Assembly: GCF_001957135.1 (NCBI RefSeq)
Contig: NZ_MPHK01000016.1
Location: 1-64,000, forward strand
Length of the DNA: 64,000 nucleotides
From: Shewanella sp. UCD-KL21
Lineage (GTDB): Bacteria > Pseudomonadota > Gammaproteobacteria > Enterobacterales > Shewanellaceae
Direction: 5' to 3'
The position numbers and the translations under genes are program-made. The notes beneath the pieces were generated by a model, which was not told the DNA's origin, made no database searches, and saw nothing but the letters and a program-made list of their open reading frames with translations. Positions 55,354-64,000 of this stretch are shown in pieces. The stretch's first letter is position 1, and each line of letters starts with the position of its first letter.

Positions 55354-56253
55354 ATGACGTTAAAAAAACGCGGTTTAGGAAAAGGCTTAGATGCATTATT
55401 GAGTAACAGTAGTGCTGCCAGTCGCAAAGCTGAACTTACACAACCTAAAGCTGAAGTCAGTGAGCCACAAGTGGTTGCTGAAGACGGTTTACTGATGCTT
55501 GATCTCGATTTGCTGCAATCAGGTAAATATCAGCCTCGTAAAGATATGTCACCTGAAGCACTCGATGAACTGGCTGAGTCGATCCGCTCACAAGGGGTTA
55601 TTCAACCGATTGTAGTGCGTAAGGTTGATGATACCAAGTATGAGATTATTGCCGGCGAACGTCGCTGGAGAGCCGCTCAAATAGCTCAATTAGACAAAGT
55701 ACCTTGTATCGTTAAACAAGTTGCAGATGAAGCTGCGGTTGCCATCGCCTTGATTGAGAACATTCAACGTGAAGACTTAAATGCCATGGAAGAAGCCATT
55801 GCATTACAACGTTTACTCGAAGAATTTGAACTGACCCATCAACAAACGGCTGATGCCGTCGGAAAGTCTAGAGCAAGTGTGTCTAACTTATTACGCTTAA
55901 ACAGTTTAAATGAGCCAGTAAAACGTTTACTGGAATATGGCGATATTGATATGGGTCATGCCAGAGCCTTGCTTGCCATTGAAGGTGAAGAGCAAACTAG
56001 CTTAGCTCGATTGGTCGCATCTAAAGAAATGACAGTTCGTGAAACTGAACGATTAGTCAATAAAGCCCTAAATCCGGCTAAAGAGCCTGAAAAAGTAACT
56101 CAAGATCATGATGTAAGCCGCTTAGAGCAACAGTTAATTGATCGATTAGGCGCAAAAGTTGCCATTAATCATGGCAGTAAAGGCAAGGGTAAGATTGTAA
56201 TAAACTACCAAGATCTTGCTGAGTTAGATGGTATTATCAGTAAAATTCATTAA
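55354..56253 (+). CDS. parB: chromosome partitioning protein ParB
   Basis: A 299-aa CTP-dependent DNA-binding clamp that loads at parS. N-terminal KRGLGKGLDALL motif (ParA-interacting), CTPase motifs GERRWRAAQ and ENIQREDLNAMEEA, and the helix-turn-helix QTADAVGKSRASVSNLLRL. Targets in the window are parS at 25683, 28866 and 30167, roughly 25-30 kb away on the other side of dnaA. Confidence 0.98.
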   Translation: MTLKKRGLGKGLDALLSNSSAASRKAELTQPKAEVSEPQVVAEDGLLMLDLDLLQSGKYQPRKDMSPEALDELAESIRSQGVIQPIVVRKVDDTKYEIIAGERRWRAAQIAQLDKVPCIVKQVADEAAVAIALIENIQREDLNAMEEAIALQRLLEEFELTHQQTADAVGKSRASVSNLLRLNSLNEPVKRLLEYGDIDMGHARALLAIEGEEQTSLARLVASKEMTVRETERLVNKALNPAKEPEKVTQDHDVSRLEQQLIDRLGAKVAINHGSKGKGKIVINYQDLAELDGIISKIH

Positions 56254-56375
56254 ATTCCTCAACAAAATCATTTCAAAGGTAACTTAGTAACAAGGCGTAT
56301 TTTTAACTTTTAGAGTAATTAACGTTAAATCTCGCCTTATATCACTGATAAACCTCTTATCAAAGTTGCAAACAA

Positions 56376-56403
56376 GGTGTGAAAAGGTATACTTTGCATG
56401 CTT
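56376..56403 (+). promoter_or_regulatory. promoter of the atp operon
   Basis: -35 TTGCAA (56376-56381), 16-bp spacer, -10 TATACT (56398-56403), in the 226-bp gap between parB and atpI. A leader of about 70 nt follows. It contains a four-codon open frame, ATG CGG AGA TAA at 56464-56475, over the ribosome-binding site of atpI. Confidence 0.7.
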
Positions 56404-56479
56404 TTTTTTCCCAATAGATTTATTAATAAATACATTAATAATTTAAGGAAAAATTAAGTATTAATGCGGAGATAAAAAA

Positions 56480-56863
56480 TTGAGTAAGGTTTTAGCGCGT
56501 CGTGGCCGATGGTCAGCCTATCGAATAGTGTTGCTACAGGCGGCGATAGCTGGGGGAACTTCAATTTTCTTTTTCGCTCTGTGGGGAGCTCAGTACGGAT
56601 TTTCTGCGTTAGCAGGAGGTCTTATTGCTGTACTCCCTAATTTTGTATTCGCAACCCTTGCTTTCTCTCATGCGGGAGCTAGAGCATCAAGAAAAGTCGT
56701 TTGGTCGTTTTTCTTGGGGGAAGCGGTAAAGTTGCTGCTAACCATAGTGTTATTTGCCTGTGCATTTGGCCTGTTAAATACGTCATTTATGCCGTTATTC
56801 ATCAGCTATCTGTTGGCATTATTAATACCTTGGACGGCCCCTTTATACTTCAAGCAAAATTAA
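56480..56863 (+). CDS. atpI: ATP synthase accessory protein AtpI
   Basis: A 127-aa membrane protein with four hydrophobic helices, first gene of the atp operon as in E. coli. AtpI helps assemble the c-ring or may support Mg2+/Ca2+ uptake; it is not part of the final complex. Translation starts at TTG with CGGAGA upstream. GGLIAVLPNFVFA is family-typical. Confidence 0.92.
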   Translation: MSKVLARRGRWSAYRIVLLQAAIAGGTSIFFFALWGAQYGFSALAGGLIAVLPNFVFATLAFSHAGARASRKVVWSFFLGEAVKLLLTIVLFACAFGLLNTSFMPLFISYLLALLIPWTAPLYFKQN

Positions 56864-57697
<834 letters not shown>

Positions 57698-57711
57698 TTT
57701 AATAAAATTAG

Positions 57712-57993
<282 letters not shown>

Positions 57994-58021
57994 TCGTCCC
58001 TCTTAGTAAGGAGTTGTCGTT

Positions 58022-58492
58022 ATGAGTATTAACGCTACCCTGCTAGGCCAAGCGATTTCTTTTGCTCTCTTCGTGTGGTTTTGCATGAAGTTTGTATGGC
58101 CACCATTGATGAACGCTATCGAAGAACGCCAGAAGAAAATTGCCGATGGACTAGCTGATGCAGGACGTGCTGCAAAAGATCTAGAGTTAGCTCAAGCGAA
58201 AGCAAATGAGCAACTAAAAGAAGCGAAGGCGACTGCTAACGAAATTATTGAGCAAGCTAATAAGCGCAAAGCTCAAATAGTTGAAGAAGCAAAAATGGAA
58301 GCTGATACAGAGCGTGCGAAAATCATTGCTCAAGGTCAAGCTGAAATTGAAAACGAACGTAATCGCGTTAAAGATGACTTGCGTAAGCAAGTTGCTACTC
58401 TTGCCATCACTGGTGCAGAGAAGATTCTTCAACGTTCGATTGACCCAGAAGCTCACAGTGACATAGTTAATAAACTTGTTGCTGAAATTTAA
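58022..58492 (+). CDS. atpF: ATP synthase Fo subunit b
   Basis: A 156-aa subunit with one N-terminal membrane helix (about residues 5-27) and a long charged coiled coil, forming the peripheral stalk. Same length as E. coli subunit b (156 aa). Starts 28 bp after atpE and ends 16 bp before atpH. Confidence 0.98.
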   Translation: MSINATLLGQAISFALFVWFCMKFVWPPLMNAIEERQKKIADGLADAGRAAKDLELAQAKANEQLKEAKATANEIIEQANKRKAQIVEEAKMEADTERAKIIAQGQAEIENERNRVKDDLRKQVATLAITGAEKILQRSIDPEAHSDIVNKLVAEI

Positions 58493-58508
58493 TTAAGGAA
58501 GCGGAGTT

Positions 58509-59042
58509 ATGGCTGAAATAAGCACCATTGCTCGTCCTTATGCAAAGGCAGCTTTTGATTTCGCTGTTGAGCACAAAGCAATTGAAGCTTGGGCAGAAAT
58601 GCTTAACTTCGCGGCATTGGTAAGTGAAAACGAATCAATTAAGCCGTTGCTAGGTGGCTCATTAGCGAGTGCCAAGCTTGCATCATTATTCATAGAAATA
58701 TGTGGTGATCAAGTGAACGCGCAAGGTCAAAACCTTTTGAAGGTTATGGCCGAAAACGGTCGTTTAGAGATACTACCTACAGTATCGCTACTTTTTGCTG
58801 AATATCGCAATGAGTGGGCAAAAGAAGTTGAAGCAACTGTTGTTTCAGCGACTGAGCTAAGCTCTGAGCAACAAACGCAAATTAGTGTTTCTCTTGAGAA
58901 ACGTCTCGCACGCAAAGTAAAGCTGAATTGTAGCGTAGATGCATCACTGATTGGTGGTGTAATTATTAAATCAGGCGACTTAGTCATTGACGGCTCTGTT
59001 AGCGGTAATTTATCGCGCTTGTCTGATAAGCTACAATCGTAA
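58509..59042 (+). CDS. atpH: ATP synthase F1 subunit delta
   Basis: A 177-aa subunit linking the peripheral stalk to F1. N-terminal helical domain starting [16 protein letters not shown]-terminal part with the family motif [21 protein letters not shown]. Length identical to the E. coli protein (177 aa). Confidence 0.97.
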   Translation: MAEISTIARPYAKAAFDFAVEHKAIEAWAEMLNFAALVSENESIKPLLGGSLASAKLASLFIEICGDQVNAQGQNLLKVMAENGRLEILPTVSLLFAEYRNEWAKEVEATVVSATELSSEQQTQISVSLEKRLARKVKLNCSVDASLIGGVIIKSGDLVIDGSVSGNLSRLSDKLQS

Positions 59043-59056
59043 TTGGGAGTTTGAGC

Positions 59057-60598
59057 ATGCAACTGAATTCCACTGAAATCAGCGATCTGATTAAGCAGCG
59101 GATCGAGCAGTTCGACGTCGTTAGTGAAGCTCGCAACGAAGGTACAATCGTTGCAGTAAGTGACGGCATCATTCGCATTCACGGCCTAGCCGATGTAATG
59201 CAAGGTGAAATGATCGAACTGCCTGGTGGCCGTTTTGCAATCGCGTTGAACTTAGAACGTGATTCTGTCGGTGCCGTAGTAATGGGCCCTTATGCTAATT
59301 TAGCAGAAGGCGCAAAAGTTAAGACCACTGGTCGTATTCTTGAAGTACCAGTAGGTCGTGGTTTATTAGGCCGCGTTGTTAACACTCTTGGTGAGCCAAT
59401 TGACGGAAAAGGACCTATCGACAACGATGGTTTCTCTCCTGTTGAAGTAATTGCTCCTGGTGTTATTGAACGTCAGTCAGTAGATCAACCTATTCAAACT
59501 GGTTATAAAGCCGTTGATTCAATGATCCCAATCGGTCGTGGACAACGTGAACTAGTAATTGGTGACCGTCAGACTGGTAAAACAGCGATGGCTATCGATG
59601 CTATTATCAACCAGAAAGATTCAGGCATTAAATGTGTATACGTAGCGGTAGGGCAAAAAGCTTCTACAATCGCTAACGTAGTGCGCAAGCTTGAAGAGCA
59701 CGGTGCATTAGCTAACACTATCGTTGTAGTTGCAACAGCTTCTGAAGCTGCAGCATTACAATACTTAGCACCTTACTCAGGTTGTTCTATGGGTGAATAC
59801 TTCCGTGACCGCGGTGAAGATTCTTTAATCGTATATGATGATCTATCTAAGCAAGCAGTTGCTTACCGTCAGATCTCGTTACTATTGAAGCGTCCACCAG
59901 GACGTGAAGCATACCCAGGTGATGTATTCTATCTACATTCTCGTTTATTAGAGCGTGCTTCACGTGTAAACGAAAACTATGTAGAAAAGTTCACTAACGG
60001 TGAAGTAAAAGGTCAAACCGGTTCTTTAACTGCGTTACCTATTATTGAAACCCAAGCTGGTGACGTATCTGCATTCGTACCGACCAACGTAATTTCTATT
60101 ACAGATGGTCAGATCTTCCTTGAGACTGACTTGTTTAACTCAGGACTACGTCCTGCTGTTAACCCAGGTATTTCTGTTTCTCGTGTTGGTGGTGCGGCTC
60201 AGACTAAGATCATCAAGAAACTGTCTGGTGGTATTCGTACCGCGTTAGCACAGTATCGAGAGCTTGCTGCGTTCTCACAATTTGCATCTGACTTAGATGA
60301 TGCAACTCGTGCTCAACTTGAGCATGGTGAGCGTGTTACCGAACTTATGAAGCAAAAGCAATATGCTCCAATGAGCGTTGCTGATCAAGCTATCTCAATC
60401 TTCTCAGCTGAAAAAGGCTACTTGAAGACTGTAGAATTAAGTAAAATCGGTAGCTTTGAAGCCGCTCTGCTTTCATATATGAACAGCGAACATGCTGAGC
60501 TTATTAAAACTATCAATGCAACTGGCAACTACAATGCAGACATTGAAAGTGAATTAAAAGCGGGCATGGACAAGTTCATTGAAACCCAAACCTGGTAA
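59057..60598 (+). CDS. atpA: ATP synthase F1 subunit alpha
   Basis: A 513-aa non-catalytic nucleotide-binding subunit. Walker [14 protein letters not shown] (about residues 169-181), Walker B region [12 protein letters not shown], and the signature [17 protein letters not shown]. Begins at ATG 59057, preceded by GGGAG; length equals E. coli (513 aa). Confidence 0.99.
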   Translation: MQLNSTEISDLIKQRIEQFDVVSEARNEGTIVAVSDGIIRIHGLADVMQGEMIELPGGRFAIALNLERDSVGAVVMGPYANLAEGAKVKTTGRILEVPVGRGLLGRVVNTLGEPIDGKGPIDNDGFSPVEVIAPGVIERQSVDQPIQTGYKAVDSMIPIGRGQRELVIGDRQTGKTAMAIDAIINQKDSGIKCVYVAVGQKASTIANVVRKLEEHGALANTIVVVATASEAAALQYLAPYSGCSMGEYFRDRGEDSLIVYDDLSKQAVAYRQISLLLKRPPGREAYPGDVFYLHSRLLERASRVNENYVEKFTNGEVKGQTGSLTALPIIETQAGDVSAFVPTNVISITDGQIFLETDLFNSGLRPAVNPGISVSRVGGAAQTKIIKKLSGGIRTALAQYRELAAFSQFASDLDDATRAQLEHGERVTELMKQKQYAPMSVADQAISIFSAEKGYLKTVELSKIGSFEAALLSYMNSEHAELIKTINATGNYNADIESELKAGMDKFIETQTW

Positions 60599-60647
60599 TG
60601 AATAGAGGTGTCGTAAGACACCTCCGGTCCAGAATTGGAGAGTAAAG

Positions 60648-62934
<2,287 letters not shown>

Positions 62935-62967
62935 CTGAGCATTAGCTTAGTATTTTAGGAGAACTTG

Positions 62968-63396
62968 ATGGCAGCCATGACAGTCCAACTTGATATAGTA
63001 AGTGCTGAAAACAGCATGTTCAGCGGTGAAGTAAGCTTCTTAGAAGTGAGCGGCACCGAGGGTGAGTTAGGTATTATGCCTAACCATGCTCCATTACTTA
63101 CTAGAATCAAACCTGGCATGGCGCGCATGATCAAGCAAGATGGTAGTGAAGAAGTGATGTATCTTTCAGGTGGAATCCTGGAAGTACAACCTGCTTCAAT
63201 CTCTGTTCTTGCTGACGTCGCTTTGCGTGCCGATGATATTGATGAGCAAGCTGCATTAGAAGCTAAGCAAAAGGCTGAAGCGAATATCGCTAATGCTGGT
63301 GCTGACTTTGATTATGAAGCTGCAACAATTGAATTAGCTAAATCATTAGCTCAACTTCGTGTTGTTGAAACCATCAAAAAGAACATTGCCAGATAA
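62968..63396 (+). CDS. atpC: ATP synthase F1 subunit epsilon
   Basis: A 142-aa shaft-associated, regulatory subunit. N-terminal beta-sandwich (about residues 1-90; [17 protein letters not shown]) and a C-terminal two-helix domain that can inhibit ATP hydrolysis. ATG 62968 has AGGAGAA upstream. Last gene of the operon. Confidence 0.97.
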   Translation: MAAMTVQLDIVSAENSMFSGEVSFLEVSGTEGELGIMPNHAPLLTRIKPGMARMIKQDGSEEVMYLSGGILEVQPASISVLADVALRADDIDEQAALEAKQKAEANIANAGADFDYEAATIELAKSLAQLRVVETIKKNIAR

Positions 63397-63410
63397 AGGT
63401 TATTGTTTTG

Positions 63411-63438
63411 AAAAGGCGACCCTAGGGTCGCCTTTTTT
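63411..63438 (+). terminator. intrinsic terminator after the atp operon
   Basis: GGCGACCC pairs with GGGTCGCC around TA, extended by A-T pairs and followed by six Ts, 15 bp after the atpC stop. Confidence 0.93.
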
Positions 63439-63607
63439 GTATCTAGAATTTGAATTAATTGCATCATAATAGTCGTGCTTATGCGCCAATTTTTGACTGA
63501 TAGTGTAATAATTTCCATGCTGATTTCCTGTCACCCATAATCTAGGTTAAAATCAGCCTCAATAAACTGCATTAGCCAGAATTGAATACTTGTATAAAGG
63601 AATCCCG

Positions 63608-64000
63608 ATGTCATTAAATGTTGTAATTTTAGCTGCTGGTAAAGGAACACGGATGCGTTCAGACTTGCCAAAGGTACTGCACCCTATTGCCCACAAAAGC
63701 ATGGTGCAACATGTTATTGATACTGCAAACTCATTAGGCTCAAACGCTATTCAATTGGTTTATGGCTATGGCGCAGACAAGCTGCAAGCTTCTTTAGGTG
63801 AGCAAGCGGTTAATTGGGTATTGCAAGCTGAGCAATTGGGTACAGGCCACGCCGTCGCGCAAGCCAATCCAAACATTAACGATGATGACACTGTGCTGAT
63901 TTTATACGGTGATGTGCCGTTAATTCAGCAATCAACTTTAGAAAGTTTACTTGCTGCTCGCCCTGAAAATGGTTTAGCAATATTAACGGTTAATTTAGCT
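63608..64000 (+). CDS. glmU: bifunctional N-acetylglucosamine-1-phosphate uridyltransferase/acetyltransferase (partial, N-terminus)
   Basis: The first 131 codons of GlmU, which makes UDP-N-acetylglucosamine for peptidoglycan and lipopolysaccharide. The nucleotidyltransferase signature [20 protein letters not shown] (residues 8-27), LGTGHAV and the metal-binding LYGDVPL are visible. The gene runs off the window end. Its place after atpC is the same as in E. coli. Confidence 0.97.
   Translation, partial: MSLNVVILAAGKGTRMRSDLPKVLHPIAHKSMVQHVIDTANSLGSNAIQLVYGYGADKLQASLGEQAVNWVLQAEQLGTGHAVAQANPNINDDDTVLILYGDVPLIQQSTLESLLAARPENGLAILTVNLA

Overview
The window looks like the replication-origin region of a Shewanella-type marine gammaproteobacterium. 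I infer the genus from gene order (rrn-yrdA-yrdB-aroE, hemF-tsaC-yrdD-smg-dprA, def-fmt-rsmB-trkA-trkH, pepQ-yigZ-trkH-hemG next to fadBA, dnaA-dnaN-recF-gyrB, rpmH-rnpA-yidD-yidC-mnmE, mioC-oriC-mnmG-rsmG-parAB-atp-glmU), from protein similarity to Escherichia coli counterparts, and from moderately AT-rich DNA. No database search was possible.

Layout. 1-778: 5' end of a 16S rRNA gene on the minus strand with a long leader, boxA and two tandem promoters. 779-11000: carbonic-anhydrase-like yrdA, yrdB, aroE, two secreted amidohydrolases (one without the metal-binding HxH), a truncated haemoglobin, and the minus-strand block hemF/tsaC/yrdD/smg/dprA/LysM. 11058-16758: def-fmt-rsmB-trkA followed by a trkH broken by two frameshifts. 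16781-19889: a flavodoxin/HemG-like gene, a thiol-sensor-like ArsR regulator, canonical hemG and an intact second trkH. 20073-25593: yigZ-pepQ diverging from the fadBA beta-oxidation operon, with a CRP-like site and a 20-bp PsrA-like palindrome between them. 25683-30182: tusA, a MOSC protein and a propeller-amidohydrolase, with three parS sites. 30210-35091: tag, glyQS and an HDOD protein. 35206-41352: dnaA-dnaN-recF-gyrB. 41353-45605: a GATC-rich origin-like segment, then rpmH-rnpA-yidD-yidC-mnmE. 45614-50800: exonuclease, LysR/adhC/fghA formaldehyde detoxification genes and an alanine:cation symporter. 50927-64000: mioC, oriC, mnmG, rsmG, parA, parB, the complete F1Fo ATP synthase operon and the start of glmU.

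Most genes are core housekeeping: translation and tRNA modification, replication and chromosome segregation, haem synthesis, K+ uptake, fatty-acid degradation and energy production. I did not see an obvious new defence or mobile system, CRISPR array, insertion sequence or tRNA gene. The most interesting points are the doubly frameshifted trkH with a C8 tract, a dprA whose conserved N-terminus lies upstream of any usual start codon, a parS site that forms the stem of a bidirectional terminator, two origin-like GATC/DnaA-box regions about 10 kb apart, and the candidate operators before fadB and adhC.
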